Origin: Mesorhizobium sp. B2-8-5
GTDB taxonomy: Bacteria; Pseudomonadota; Alphaproteobacteria; Rhizobiales; Rhizobiaceae
Length of the DNA: 64,000 nucleotides
Direction: 5' to 3'
NCBI RefSeq assembly: GCF_006440675.2
Contig: NZ_CP083951.1
Location: 1,893,501 to 1,957,500, forward strand
In this document: piece after piece, positions 1-8,857 of the stretch
How positions within the stretch are numbered: position 1 is the first letter of the stretch
Layout of the letters: the number at the start of each line of letters is the position of its first letter
Notes under the pieces: model-generated
Databases searched by the model: none
Told to the model about the DNA's origin: nothing
What the model saw: only the letters and a program-made list of their open reading frames with translations
Program-made: the position numbers and the translations under genes

Positions 1-1588
1 ACAGCGTGCCGTCGGTCGGGAAGGTCCCGGCGGAGGCAGGCACGGTCTTCTTGGCGGCGAGCGAGCCGGTGATGGCCAAAGCCGGGATAATGACCAGGAA
101 GCGGCCCATCAGCATGCCGACAGCCATGGTCAGATTATACCAGGGCGTGTTGCCGGAGAGGCCGCCGAAGGCCGAGCCGTTGTTCGCGGCCGCCGAAGTA
201 TAGGCGTAGAGCACCTCGGTGAAGCCGTGCGGGCCGCCATTGGCCATCGAGGCCACCGCGCTTGGCAGGACAACGGCGATGGCCGTGAAGATCAGCATCG
301 CCAGCGGCAGGCACAGGATGGCAAGCATCGCCATCTTGACCTCCCTGGCCTCGATCTTCTTGCCGAGATATTCCGGCGTGCGGCCGACCATCAGACCGGC
401 GACGAAGACGGCGACGACGACGAACATCAGGATGCCGTAGAAGCCGGCGCCGACACCGCCGACGATGACTTCGCCGAGCTGCATGTTGATCAGCGGGATC
501 ATGCCGCCGAGCGCTGTGAAACTATCGTGCATGGCGTTGACGGCGCCGCAGGAGGCGGCCGTGGTGATGACCGCGAACAGCGCCGAGGCGGCGATACCGA
601 AGCGCGTCTCCTTGCCTTCCATGTTGCCGCCGTCGATGCCGAGCGCATGGACCAGCGGGTTGCCGGCAGCCTCGGCCCAGTAGCAGACGGCGACGCCGAT
701 GAGGAACAGCACGCCCATCGAGGCGAGGATCGCCCAGCCTTGGCGCTGGTTGCCGACCATGCGGCCGAAGACATTGGTGAGGCCGGCGCCGAGCGCGAAG
801 ATCGACAGCATCTGGATCAGGTTGGAGATGGCGTCCGGATTCTCGAACGGATGCGCGGCGTTGGCGTTGAAGAAGCCGCCGCCATTGGTGCCGAGCATCT
901 TGATGGCGACCTGCGACGCGACCGGCCCGAGCGCGATCGTCTGCTTGGCGCCCTCCAGCGTGGTGGCATCGACATACGGCCCAAGGGTCTGCGGGATGCC
1001 GAGCCACACATAGGCAAGCGTCAGCACGATGCAGAGCGGCAGGAGCACGTAGAGCGTGCAGCGGGTGAGGTCGACCCAGAAATTGCCGATCGACTTGCCG
1101 GAGGCGCGTGCGAAGCCGCGGATCAAGGCGATCGCGATGGCAATACCGGTAGCGGCCGAGACGAAGTTCTGGACGGTGAGGCCGGCCATCTGCACGAGAT
1201 AGGACATCGTGCTTTCGCCGCCGTAGTTCTGCCAGTTGGTGTTGGTGATGAAGCTGGCGGCGGTGTTGAAGGCCAGCTGCGGGTCGACCGCGGTCATGCC
1301 CGCGGGATTGTAGGGCAGCACGCCCTGCAGCCGCTGCAGCGCGTAAAGGACCAGCAGGCCGGCGAGATTGAAGAGCAGCATGCCCGTCGCGTAGACGGCC
1401 CAGTGCTGTTCTTCCCTGTCGCTCGTGCCGGCGAGGCGATAGAGGCCACGCTCGATAGGGACGAGCACCGGCGACAGCAAGGTGCGATCGCCGCTGAAGA
1501 CGCGGTACATATAGAAGCCGAGCGGCTTCACGAGCAAAAGCAGGATGCCGCAATAGACGAGGATCTGTATCCAGCCATTTATGGTCAT
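1..1588 (-). CDS. kdpA: Potassium-transporting ATPase subunit A (KdpA), 3' end beyond window
   Basis: Reading the minus strand from an ATG at 1588 gives an open frame of 529 codons that runs off the left edge, so roughly the last 40 residues are missing relative to usual KdpA length. The protein starts [20 protein letters not shown] and is strongly hydrophobic throughout. It contains the K+ selectivity-filter type motif [20 protein letters not shown] and the segment [10 protein letters not shown], both hallmarks of KdpA, the channel-like K+-binding subunit of the high-affinity KdpFABC P-type ATPase in the inner membrane. A Shine-Dalgarno GGAGAG lies just upstream. It follows kdpF by 21 bases in one operon; kdpB and kdpC are expected beyond the left edge. 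No KdpDE genes are in the window. Confidence 0.97.
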   Translation of the reverse strand, partial: MTINGWIQILVYCGILLLLVKPLGFYMYRVFSGDRTLLSPVLVPIERGLYRLAGTSDREEQHWAVYATGMLLFNLAGLLVLYALQRLQGVLPYNPAGMTAVDPQLAFNTAASFITNTNWQNYGGESTMSYLVQMAGLTVQNFVSAATGIAIAIALIRGFARASGKSIGNFWVDLTRCTLYVLLPLCIVLTLAYVWLGIPQTLGPYVDATTLEGAKQTIALGPVASQVAIKMLGTNGGGFFNANAAHPFENPDAISNLIQMLSIFALGAGLTNVFGRMVGNQRQGWAILASMGVLFLIGVAVCYWAEAAGNPLVHALGIDGGNMEGKETRFGIAASALFAVITTAASCGAVNAMHDSFTALGGMIPLINMQLGEVIVGGVGAGFYGILMFVVVAVFVAGLMVGRTPEYLGKKIEAREVKMAMLAILCLPLAMLIFTAIAVVLPSAVASMANGGPHGFTEVLYAYTSAAANNGSAFGGLSGNTPWYNLTMAVGMLMGRFLVIIPALAITGSLAAKKTVPASAGTFPTDGTL

Positions 1589-1609
1589 GATGGGCTCTCC
1601 GCGTACCGG

Positions 1610-1699
1610 TCAGAAGCGCTCTGGGCGGATCAGCGCGTAGGTGAGGTAGGCAAGCAGGAACAAGGTCACCGCGCCGCCGAGGATGTAGTCGAAAAGCAT
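1610..1699 (-). CDS. kdpF: KdpF, small subunit of the Kdp K+ ATPase
   Basis: A 29-codon frame encodes a single hydrophobic helix beginning MLFDYILGGAVTLFLLAYL and ending in ALIRPERF. This is the standard KdpF pattern (one transmembrane helix, C-terminal RPERF). KdpF is known to stabilise the KdpABC complex in the inner membrane. AAAGGA lies about 7-13 bases upstream of the ATG. It sits between the 26-residue microprotein gene and kdpA, consistent with co-transcription. Confidence 0.93.
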   Translation of the reverse strand: MLFDYILGGAVTLFLLAYLTYALIRPERF

Positions 1700-1713
1700 G
1701 GTACGGTCCTTTC

Positions 1714-1794
1714 TCAGATTCTGTCGCAGGCTTTGACGTAGGCTAAGGACAGGGCGAAGAATAAAACCCCGATCCCGAGAACTATGAGGTCCAT
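1714..1794 (-). CDS. 26-residue kdp-linked transmembrane microprotein
   Basis: An ATG at 1794 preceded by AAGGAACACC opens a 26-codon frame starting MDLIVLGIGVLFFALSLAYV and ending KACDRI. It is one predicted transmembrane helix with a short charged cytosolic or periplasmic tail containing a CDR motif. It lies 14 bases upstream of kdpF in the same orientation, so it is the first gene of the kdp operon as seen here. I recall similar peptides ahead of kdpF in other proteobacteria but know of no assigned function. It is distinct from KdpF, which is present next to it. A role in Kdp assembly or regulation is inference from position only. Confidence 0.75.
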   Translation of the reverse strand: MDLIVLGIGVLFFALSLAYVKACDRI

Positions 1795-2105
1795 TGCAGG
1801 TGTTCCTTGTTTTCCACTTGTGTCCGCAGACCGCATAGGCGGGCTGAAAACTGCACGCACACGCTCGTCACCTTGGCGGCGACGGCGGTTCACAGCGTTT
1901 CTTCGAACGGAAATATGGACCCGATCGCCATAAAGGTTCGAGACGGGAGGGATGGGAAAGATATAGGAATTTTATAGGGGTTTTGAGCGGGCGGCGACCG
2001 CGTTATCCAACCTGCTGAATAGGCGCCGTAAACTTATATGGTGGTTTAGTCCGTGAAATTCTGAAGACCGGGTCAATCGACATACCTGCAGCGGAAGGCG
2101 AGGAA
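1795..2105. other. Divergent intergenic region upstream of kdp
   Basis: This 311-base gap separates the minus-strand kdp genes from a plus-strand gene. It should hold the kdp promoter on the minus strand. The AT-rich stretch around 1955-1985 (with ATAAAATTCCTATATC on the minus strand) is the most promoter-like part. I could not recognise a KdpE operator with confidence, and no further gene is visible. Confidence 0.5.
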
Positions 2106-2636
2106 GTGAGCGAGATCTTTGAACCCAAGATCATAAGTGGATCCAGAGGCAAAGCTGTGCTGTATCTTGTTGGAAGCTTGGCTCTCTTCTGGGCCGGTGC
2201 AACGATTGTGCCGGATACCGATTTCGAACGTGTCCTAACCGAGCTTGGACTGGTTCTCTTTGGGTTGTGCTTACCTCTGTTCGGCTGGCTGATAATCCGT
2301 CCACAATCGCTGCGGCTGAATAGCTGCGGATTTACTCTATGCGGCGGACTAGTCTGTTCACAGAAGCAAGTTCTTTGGGCAGACATTGACGGCTTCTTTG
2401 TCCATAACTTACCCAAAGGCAACCAGGCAGTTGCTTACAATTTTCGACCGGGGGCTAAAACCGCTTCACCGCTTACGCGGATCAGCAAAAAACTGGGAGC
2501 TAAAGCCTTGTTACCCGGTATATGGCCGTTGTCGGCCGAGCAGATGGTCGAAACCCTGAACGTCTATCGGCTCCAGGCGTTAAGTCGTGAGCCCGAGCAG
2601 TCGTCAGAACCGCCGCTCTCAGGTGGTGGATTATAA
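2106..2636 (+). CDS. Membrane protein of unknown function, STM3941/PH-like
   Basis: The 176-residue protein starts at a GTG with AGGCGAGGAA upstream. Residues about 17-36 and 44-65 are hydrophobic and likely form two transmembrane helices. They are followed by a soluble part with LWADIDGFFVHNLPKGNQ and a Tyr-Asn-Phe segment. Two helices followed by such a beta-rich domain with a conserved W.DI pattern resembles the STM3941-family bacterial PH-like membrane proteins; this is a resemblance, not a firm assignment. GC content and codon use are lower than in the neighbours (many TTG, CTA, AAA codons), which may indicate acquisition. Its 3' end overlaps the convergent amidase gene by 6 bases. Confidence 0.75.
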   Translation: MSEIFEPKIISGSRGKAVLYLVGSLALFWAGATIVPDTDFERVLTELGLVLFGLCLPLFGWLIIRPQSLRLNSCGFTLCGGLVCSQKQVLWADIDGFFVHNLPKGNQAVAYNFRPGAKTASPLTRISKKLGAKALLPGIWPLSAEQMVETLNVYRLQALSREPEQSSEPPLSGGGL

Positions 2637-4073
2637 TCCAGTTCCCGGCCGCCGATCCTTCCACGGCATCTCCCCTTCCAACTGCGTGGAAAGCGCGAGC
2701 ACCATCGCCTCGTCGCCGTAACGGCCGACGAGCTGGACGCCGATCGGCACGCCGCCGGCCGACTGCCCGAGCGGCAGCGAGATCGCCGGCAGGCCGGAGA
2801 TGTTGAAGGGGAAGTTGAAGACCGCGTCGCCCCATTTGGCGTTGTAACGATCGAGATCGGTCTCCGACATGTCGTAATAGCCGAGCGGACGCGGCAGTTG
2901 CGTCAGCGTCGGGGTGATGAAGATGTCATAGGGGTTGAGGTCGCCGACGATATCGCGGCCGATCAACCTCAACTGCTCGACATCCGAAATATGCTTGATG
3001 CCGCTGGTCGCGCGGCCGCGCTGGATGATCGCCCAGGTCAACGGTTCGACATCGTTCGGCGTGACGGGGCGGCCGACCAGCGTCTCCAGGAAGCCGAAAG
3101 TGGCAGCCGTCTGCACGCAGGTCATGTCGGTGTAGATCTTCCAGACGGCATCGGAGTCGAGCGGCATGTCGTGCTCCTCGATGTCGTGGCCGAGACGTTC
3201 CAGCGCGGCGACCGTGGAGAGCACGGTTGCCTTGACGTCAGGATCAATCGCCGTGCCGTTGGGCGGCGTGACGGAAAAGCCGATGTGCAGTTTCTTCGGC
3301 GCTCGCGCGGAAAGGCTGAGCCAGCTGTCCGCCGGCACCGGCGGCGTGTAGGCGTCGCCGGGCAGGGTGCCGGCCACCGCGTCGAGATAGGCGGCGGTGT
3401 CGCGGATCGTTCGCGAGCAGCAGAGGAAATAGGCGCCGCCATACCAATAGTCGCCGAAGGGCGCCAGGCTGACGCGGCCGCGCGATGGCTTCAGGCCGAC
3501 AATGCCGCAGCAGGAAGCCGGAACGCGGATCGAGCCGGCGCCGTCGCTGGCTTCGGCGATCGAGACCATGCGCGAGGCGATCGCGGCAGCAGCGCCGCCG
3601 CTCGAGCCGCCCGGCGTGACGCCTTCCTTCCACGGGTTCTTCGTCGTGCCGTAGAGTTTCGGCTCAGTGGTGATCGACCAGCCGTTTTCCGGCGCGTTGG
3701 ATTTCCCGACGAGGATAAGGCCAGCCGCCTTGATGCGTCGCACCACCTCGCTGTCGGAATCGGCGACGAAGTCCTTGAGGTAGCGGCAGGAATTGGTGAG
3801 AGGCGCGCCGGTCCAGGACGAAGCGAGCTCCTTGAGTAGATAGGGAACCCCAGCGAAGGGCGCGTTCTTGTCAACCGACGCCGCCTGGGCGCGCGCCAGG
3901 TCGTAGAGACGATGGACGACCGCGTTGAGTTCCGGGTTCAGGCGCTCGATCATGGTGATCGCCGCTTCGACGAGCTCGGCGGGAGAAACCTCGCCGCGCT
4001 TCACAAGTCCGGCGAGAGCCAGCGCGTCGGACTGGGTGTAGGTTTCGAGCAAGCTCTTCGAGATCGCGACCAT
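2631..4073 (-). CDS. Amidase (amidase signature family)
   Basis: This 480-residue protein has the full amidase-signature core. The catalytic Lys is in YLLKELASSW, the cis-Ser in TPGGSSGGAAAAIASRM, and the nucleophilic Ser in the DGAGSIRVPASCCGIVG segment. The family hydrolyses carboxamides to acid plus ammonia in the cytoplasm; the substrate cannot be read from sequence. GGGAGG lies 7 bases before the ATG. It is the last gene of a minus-strand operon after an NMT1-type ABC transporter and a Gfo/Idh oxidoreductase. The context suggests uptake and hydrolysis of an amide-containing nitrogen compound, under the divergent RpiR regulator. Confidence 0.93.
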   Translation of the reverse strand: MVAISKSLLETYTQSDALALAGLVKRGEVSPAELVEAAITMIERLNPELNAVVHRLYDLARAQAASVDKNAPFAGVPYLLKELASSWTGAPLTNSCRYLKDFVADSDSEVVRRIKAAGLILVGKSNAPENGWSITTEPKLYGTTKNPWKEGVTPGGSSGGAAAAIASRMVSIAEASDGAGSIRVPASCCGIVGLKPSRGRVSLAPFGDYWYGGAYFLCCSRTIRDTAAYLDAVAGTLPGDAYTPPVPADSWLSLSARAPKKLHIGFSVTPPNGTAIDPDVKATVLSTVAALERLGHDIEEHDMPLDSDAVWKIYTDMTCVQTAATFGFLETLVGRPVTPNDVEPLTWAIIQRGRATSGIKHISDVEQLRLIGRDIVGDLNPYDIFITPTLTQLPRPLGYYDMSETDLDRYNAKWGDAVFNFPFNISGLPAISLPLGQSAGGVPIGVQLVGRYGDEAMVLALSTQLEGEMPWKDRRPGTGL

Positions 4074-4120
4074 GTGTTTCCTCCCACTTGCAAGTGCTGT
4101 CGGCTGAGAACTGGCCCGGA

Positions 4121-4251
4121 CTCGCCCTCACCCAGCCTCCGCTTCGCTCGGCTGGCCTCTCCCCGCTGCGAGAGGAGATTGTCGGCGTCGGCGCCAACCT
4201 CTTCTCCGTGCAGGGGAGAAGGTGGCCGCGAAGCGGCCGGATGAGGGAGCG
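4121..4251. repeat. Rhizobial palindromic intergenic repeat
   Basis: The gap between amidase and Gfo/Idh genes holds several nested inverted repeats: CTCTCCCCGCTGCGAGAGG, GGCGTCGGCGCC and GGCCGCGAAGCGGCC, ending with GATGAGGG. This composition is typical of RIME-like intergenic mosaic repeats of rhizobia. As it lies inside an operon, it may shape mRNA stability between the two genes. Confidence 0.7.
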
Positions 4252-4257
4252 ACGGCT

Positions 4258-5349
4258 TTAGGCCAGCTCGACGGTGCGCTTTTCCGCGATGCTCTGCTCG
4301 GCCGCCAGCACGATGCGCAGGCTGTTCACCGCGGCATCCATCTGCTCGGTCAAATCAAGATCCTCGCGGATGGCGCGCAGGAAGAAGGCCTGCTCACGGT
4401 CGCAAAGCTCCTGGTGGCCAGGTTCGTCTTCCATGCTGACGATCTCGTCGGGCTTGGCAAAATTCTTGTCGCCGTCGACCTGCGCATAATGGATCTTCAG
4501 CGCGTCGGTCTTGGTGTGGCGGTCGATGTCGGCGGAATCAGACACCTCCTCAGCGTCCTTGGCGCTGCTGCCCGATTGGCCGGCGACGATCGAGACGGCG
4601 CCCTTGGGACCGACCACGTCCTTCACGAAATAGGCCGTCTCGCTCATCATCGGGCCCCAGCCCGCCTCATACCAGCCGACCGAGCCGTCATCGAAGGTGA
4701 CGTGCAAATGGCCGTAATTCTGCTTGTCGGCCTCGGCCCAGAGTTTTGCGCCGATGCCGTGCACGCGCACCGGCTTGGCGCCGGTCAGCTGGCACATGAC
4801 GTCGACATAGTGCACGCCGCAGTCGACGATCGGGATCAGCGAATCGATCAGGTTCTTGTGCCAGTGCCAGGCGGTGCCGCTGCTCTGCTGGTTGAGGTTC
4901 AGGCGCATCACCAACGGCTTGCCGAGCGTCTTGCCGACCTCGATGAATTTGATCCAGGACGGGTGGACGCGCAGGATGTAGCCCAGCACCAGCTTGCGGT
5001 TCTTCGCCCGCGCCGCGGCCACAACCTTTTCGGCGTCCGCGATGTTGGTGGCCAGCGGCTTTTCCATGAACACATGGCAGTTGGCGGCGATCGCCTTCAG
5101 CGCGTATTCGGCGTGCGTGTTCGGCCAGCTGTTGATGGAGACCGCGTCCGGCTTGGTCTCCTTCAGCGCCAGGTCGAAATCCTCGTAGAGCGGGTAGCCG
5201 GCGAGTTCTTTCGGGATCTTCTTGTTGCTCTTGATGCTGCGGCTCATGATGCCGACGATCTCGAAGCCGTCGGAGCGGTGATAGGCGCTGGCATGCGAAG
5301 CGCCCATATTGCCCAGACCAACCACCAGAATTTTCACTTTGTCGGCCAT
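4258..5349 (-). CDS. Gfo/Idh/MocA-family NAD(P)-dependent oxidoreductase
   Basis: The 363-residue protein begins with a Rossmann fold (KILVVGLGNMGASHASAYH, residues about 5-23). It carries the family motif EKPLATNIADAEKVV near residue 96 and the catalytic-type segment DCGVHYVDV near residue 176. The family oxidises or reduces sugars, polyols and related hydroxy compounds using NAD(P). AGGGAGG lies upstream of the ATG. It sits between the ABC substrate-binding protein and the amidase in one transcription unit, separated from each by a palindromic repeat, so it probably acts on the same imported compound. The substrate is unknown. Confidence 0.92.
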   Translation of the reverse strand: MADKVKILVVGLGNMGASHASAYHRSDGFEIVGIMSRSIKSNKKIPKELAGYPLYEDFDLALKETKPDAVSINSWPNTHAEYALKAIAANCHVFMEKPLATNIADAEKVVAAARAKNRKLVLGYILRVHPSWIKFIEVGKTLGKPLVMRLNLNQQSSGTAWHWHKNLIDSLIPIVDCGVHYVDVMCQLTGAKPVRVHGIGAKLWAEADKQNYGHLHVTFDDGSVGWYEAGWGPMMSETAYFVKDVVGPKGAVSIVAGQSGSSAKDAEEVSDSADIDRHTKTDALKIHYAQVDGDKNFAKPDEIVSMEDEPGHQELCDREQAFFLRAIREDLDLTEQMDAAVNSLRIVLAAEQSIAEKRTVELA

Positions 5350-5456
5350 TTCAGCCTCCCTAATTTCTTGATTCAGTCATGGGCGGCGATCGATCGCCGC
5401 TCGTATGCCTATCTGGGACAACCAGCTAGGTCAGCGCCGCCGCTCATCACCCGGCC

Positions 5457-5657
5457 CCTTCCTCTCCCCCGTCGATCGGGGGAGAGGTGTCGAGCAAAGC
5501 TCGACGGAGTGGGGGTCGACCTTCGCCGCGCGCCTGGTTTCTTGCGCGCCAGATTGTGCCTGTCTTGCAGCGGCTACGCGTTTGGCGAACGCCTTCTCCC
5601 ACTCCGTCACCGCTTCGCGGCGCCACCTCTCCCCCTTCCGGAGGCAGAGGAAAGGAG
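5457..5657. repeat. RIME-like palindromic repeat, copy 1
   Basis: The first about 67 bases (5457-5523) contain CTCCCCCGTCGATCGGGGGA and TCGAGCAAAGCTCGA palindromes. They are nearly identical to the reverse complement of 11801-11867. A second palindromic part with CGCTTCGCGGCG and CTCCCCCTTCCGGAGG follows to 5657. It lies between the substrate-binding-protein and Gfo/Idh genes of one operon. Confidence 0.85.
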
Positions 5658-5666
5658 CCTGCCCCC

Positions 5667-6839
5667 TTACTTCACTGCCGAATCGAACAGGTGCGCCTTG
5701 ATCTTGTCGACGTCGAGCGCGGCAAAGCCTTCCGACAGCTTCACGCCGTCGGCGTCGGCCTTGACCTTGGCCTTGTCGAAGTCGTTGGCGGCCGGGATCA
5801 GGTCGTTGGTGCAGACGTCTTCCGCCTTCACCGGCGCGGTGATCTGGCCGATCTTGAGGATCTCGTCGAAGAAGCCCTGCCAGCTCGCCATGTCGTGCGA
5901 GCCCCAGCCGCCACGCTTGTCCATGTCGCCGCGGAAGACGTTGATCTGCTGCAGGATGGATGTGGTGCCGAGCTCGGGGCCGAGGTTCTTGGCCAAGGTC
6001 GGGAACTGCTCGAACACGGCCTCGACCGCGGCACGCGGGTTCTGGTAGCCGAATTCGAGACCCATCGCCCAGCCACGCAGGTATTTCTCCAGGAAGGCCT
6101 TCTTGTCGGCGTCCTCGAGATCGGCGGCGCGCACGACAAACGTGTTGGCCGGCAGCTTCGAGTTCTGCACGCCGAGCCAGTATTCGAAGTCGAGGCCCTT
6201 TGCGATCCATTCGGCGCGCAGCCCCTCCCAGGAGAGCGCCGCATCGCCCTGGCCGCCGGCAAGCGCGGTGCCCCAGGTCGGCCAGCCGGCCTCGACATAT
6301 TTCACCTTCTTGATGTCGACGCCTTGGGCCGCAAGCAGCGGATCGACGATCGCCTGCCAGGCGGCGGAGCCGAGCAGGATGGTCTTGCCTTCGAGATCCT
6401 TGAGGTTCTTGGTGCCCTGGCCCTTGCGGAAGGCGATGCTGAAGGTGTCGCGCGCGCCCATGTGGAAGACGGACTTCAGCTTCATGCCGTTCTGGATGGC
6501 GAAGGAGAAGACGCCGGGCGAGGGGAAGCCCATGTCGGCCTGGCCGACATCGACGAACTTCACCGTCGCGGTGCCATCCGACGGGCCCGGCTGCATGTCG
6601 GTGGCGAGGTCGCCGAAATAGCCGGCTTTCTTGGCCGACCAGTAGGGATAGTCGTCCAGCACTTCCAGCGTGCCGCGCGGCGAGATCCAGGTGAATTTCT
6701 CATAGGCCGCCGCCCTGGCCTTCAGGCCAGACGCGCCAAGCGCGGTGGCGGTCACGACGCCGGCCGCCGTCACCTGCAGGAAATAGCGGCGGCTGATGCC
6801 CGCTCTTGTCGATGTGTCGAATGAGCTTTCGTTGGTCAT
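5667..6839 (-). CDS. ABC transporter substrate-binding protein (NMT1/SsuA type), Tat-exported
   Basis: The 390-residue protein starts with a twin-arginine signal: SRRYFLQ at about residues 16-22, then a hydrophobic core ending in ALGASGLKARA. The mature part has the NMT1/SsuA-like periplasmic-binding pattern, with VDVGQADMGFPSPGVFSFA and the LKDLEGKTILLGS segment typical of nitrate/sulfonate/taurine/thiamine-precursor binding proteins. Tat export suggests it folds before crossing the membrane. AAGGGG precedes the ATG. The ATPase and permease genes lie directly upstream in the same operon. The ligand is not deducible; an amide or organic nitrogen compound is inferred from the downstream amidase. 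Confidence 0.92.
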   Translation of the reverse strand: MTNESSFDTSTRAGISRRYFLQVTAAGVVTATALGASGLKARAAAYEKFTWISPRGTLEVLDDYPYWSAKKAGYFGDLATDMQPGPSDGTATVKFVDVGQADMGFPSPGVFSFAIQNGMKLKSVFHMGARDTFSIAFRKGQGTKNLKDLEGKTILLGSAAWQAIVDPLLAAQGVDIKKVKYVEAGWPTWGTALAGGQGDAALSWEGLRAEWIAKGLDFEYWLGVQNSKLPANTFVVRAADLEDADKKAFLEKYLRGWAMGLEFGYQNPRAAVEAVFEQFPTLAKNLGPELGTTSILQQINVFRGDMDKRGGWGSHDMASWQGFFDEILKIGQITAPVKAEDVCTNDLIPAANDFDKAKVKADADGVKLSEGFAALDVDKIKAHLFDSAVK

Positions 6840-6903
6840 GGCATTCCCCTTTTGTTGATTGCTTGCCTTCGCCCGCCTCCCGGGCGACCTCGTCCTTTCG
6901 CGC

Positions 6904-7755
6904 TTATGTTTCCCAGCTCGCCCATTTCTTGCCGATCAGGAAGAACAGCACGTAGATCAGGATGCCGAGCGTCGACAGGATCAGCACCACCGCGAAGAAT
7001 TGCGGCATCTGGATCATCGACGAATAGGAGGTCAGCCGGTTGCCGAGGCCGAAGCCGCCGCCGACCATCTCGGCGCCGACGGCGGTGAGCAGCCCGAAGA
7101 TCGCGCCGATCATCAGCCCGACCAGGATCATCGGCAGCGCCATCGGCGCGCGGATCTTCCAGAAGATCTGCAGTGTGCTGGCGCCATAGGAGCGGGCCAA
7201 AGCGATCTTGGCGCTGTCGACGCGGCGGAAGCCGGTCGCGGCGTTGATCATCACCATCGGGCCGGCGGCCAAGGCCACGGCGATGATGCGCGGCGTATAG
7301 CCGAAGCCGAAGCGCAAGATGAGCAGCGGCACCAGCGCCAACATCGGCGTGGTGACGAGGATGAGGATGTAGGGCGCGACGATTTTTTCGGCGAAGGGAA
7401 ACTGGGTGATCACCGCCGCCATCACCAAGCCGACCATGGCGCCGACGGCGAAGCCCGAGACGAGCTCGACCAGCGTGTAGCCGAGATGCGGCGCGATCAG
7501 CGGGAACTCGTCGAACAAGGCGTAGGCGATCGAGCTCGGCGGCGGCATAATATATTGCGGCACGTGGAAGATGCGCAGCGCGAGCTCTATGCCGCCGACG
7601 ATCACCACCGCGACGGCGAGGATGGCCGCCACCTCGGCGCCGGACTTGATGCCGGGGCCGCTGGCGAAGGCCGAAAGATTGGTCAGGCTGACATCCTGGC
7701 CGTCGCCGCCTGACTTCGCCTTGGAGAATTCCGGAATGGCGTCGCCCCCGCTCAC
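6904..7755 (-). CDS. ABC transporter permease (SsuC/TauC type)
   Basis: The gene is best started at the GTG at 7755, which overlaps the stop codon of the ATPase gene as GTGA, giving 283 residues. The same frame stays open further upstream, but that part lies antiparallel to nothing and simply runs through the ATPase gene in another frame. About six transmembrane helices are visible. The EAA-loop type segment ALARSYGASTLQIFWKIRAP near residue 190 is the ATPase-coupling motif of binding-protein-dependent permeases. It forms the membrane channel of the transporter with the neighbouring ATPase and Tat-exported binding protein. Confidence 0.93.
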   Translation of the reverse strand: MSGGDAIPEFSKAKSGGDGQDVSLTNLSAFASGPGIKSGAEVAAILAVAVVIVGGIELALRIFHVPQYIMPPPSSIAYALFDEFPLIAPHLGYTLVELVSGFAVGAMVGLVMAAVITQFPFAEKIVAPYILILVTTPMLALVPLLILRFGFGYTPRIIAVALAAGPMVMINAATGFRRVDSAKIALARSYGASTLQIFWKIRAPMALPMILVGLMIGAIFGLLTAVGAEMVGGGFGLGNRLTSYSSMIQMPQFFAVVLILSTLGILIYVLFFLIGKKWASWET

Positions 7756-8579
7756 GGCCTGATCCTCACGATTTCGGCCGACGGCCGCTCCGGCGTACTC
7801 GGCCGGACGCGTTCGCCGACAATGTCCATCTTGATTTTGTTGGTGAGATCGAAAACCTCCTTCGTCGCCATGATTTCCAGCGAGCGCGGCCGCGGGAACG
7901 GCACGTCGTAGACCTTGGCGACGCGGCCGGGCCGCGTCGTCAGCACCACCACGCGGTCGGAAAGGAAGATCGCTTCCTCGATGCTGTGGGTGATGAAGAC
8001 GATGGTGGTCTTGGTGTCGAGCCAGATCTCCTCGACGAGGCGGTTCATCTCCTCGCGGGTGAAACTGTCGAGCGCGCCGAAAGGCTCGTCCATCAGCAGC
8101 ACCGAGGGTTTCAGCGCCAGCGCGCGCACGATCGCGGCGCGCTGCTGCATGCCGCCGGAAAGCTCGCGCGGGAACTTGCCGCCGAAGCCGTCGAGCCCGA
8201 CGCGGTTCAACAGATGCGCGATCCAGGCGCGATCGGGTTTCTCGCCCTTGATCTCGAAAGGGAAGTTGATGTTGGCGTCGAGATTGCGCCAGGGCAGGAG
8301 GTTCGCTTCCTGGAAGACGATGCCGATCTCGGGCCGCGGGCCGGTGATCTCCTTGCCGTCGAGCAGGATCGCGCCCGCGGTCAGCCGATGCAGGCCCGAC
8401 ATCGACCACAACAACGTGGTCTTGCCGCAGCCGGAGGGGCCGACGATGGATACGATCTCGTTCGGCCACACATCCAGGCTGCAGCGATCCAGCGCCAGAA
8501 GATCGCCGGAGGCCGTTTGATAGACCTTGGTCGCTGCCTGCACGCCGAGCTTCGGCGTTGTTGCGCTTGCCGTATTCAT
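7752..8579 (-). CDS. ABC transporter ATP-binding protein (SsuB/TauB type)
   Basis: This 275-residue protein has Walker A GPSGCGKTTLL (about 48-58), Q-loop VFQEANLLPW, signature LSGGMQQRAAI, Walker B VLLMDEPFGALD and the H-loop FITHSIEEA. The SsuB/NrtD/TauB subgroup is indicated by the Gln-Glu-Ala-x-Leu-Leu-Pro-Trp Q-loop. It powers import by the downstream permease and binding protein. GAGGGGGAG sits just before the ATG. It is the first gene of the minus-strand operon, divergent from the RpiR regulator. Confidence 0.95.
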   Translation of the reverse strand: MNTASATTPKLGVQAATKVYQTASGDLLALDRCSLDVWPNEIVSIVGPSGCGKTTLLWSMSGLHRLTAGAILLDGKEITGPRPEIGIVFQEANLLPWRNLDANINFPFEIKGEKPDRAWIAHLLNRVGLDGFGGKFPRELSGGMQQRAAIVRALALKPSVLLMDEPFGALDSFTREEMNRLVEEIWLDTKTTIVFITHSIEEAIFLSDRVVVLTTRPGRVAKVYDVPFPRPRSLEIMATKEVFDLTNKIKMDIVGERVRPSTPERPSAEIVRIRP

Positions 8580-8724
8580 GCTCCCCCTCGGAGACTGCGC
8601 GATGCGTTGCCGGAGGCCCCATCTGTCCGCGAAATCAGTCTGTAACTATCCTACTTTACTGTCAAGCGGCGACAGATGGCGGATGCAATCAGGTTCAATC
8701 AGATTTTGTCTAACTGTTTGGTTT

Positions 8725-8739
8725 TCATAAATTTTATGA
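8725..8739. promoter_or_regulatory. Candidate operator in divergent promoter region
   Basis: TCATAAATTTTATGA is a perfect 7-base inverted repeat around one central base. It lies in the only AT-rich part of the 278-base gap between the ABC operon and the divergent RpiR gene. RpiR-family proteins commonly bind AT-rich dyads near their own gene, so this is a plausible operator. No experimental motif is known to me for this protein. Confidence 0.4.
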
Positions 8740-8857
8740 TCCCTTGCCGTGTGTGTTACTTTCCTACATACTCCGTCTCGGTTGATTTGCCTATGGCCAG
8801 CGGGCGGATAATCGCGAAGATGATAGTTCCAGAAGCGGGCTGGGGAGGACTTGGCGA

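Noticed and set aside
227..1741. Long plus-strand open frame opposite kdpA
   Set aside because: It is rich in Asp, Arg, His and Gly as antisense frames of GC-rich membrane-protein genes are, and kdpA, kdpF and the microprotein explain the region on the minus strand.
7756..8622. Upstream extension of the ABC permease frame through the ATPase gene
   Set aside because: It reads through the ATPase gene in another frame; the GTG at 7755 overlapping the ATPase stop is the natural start.
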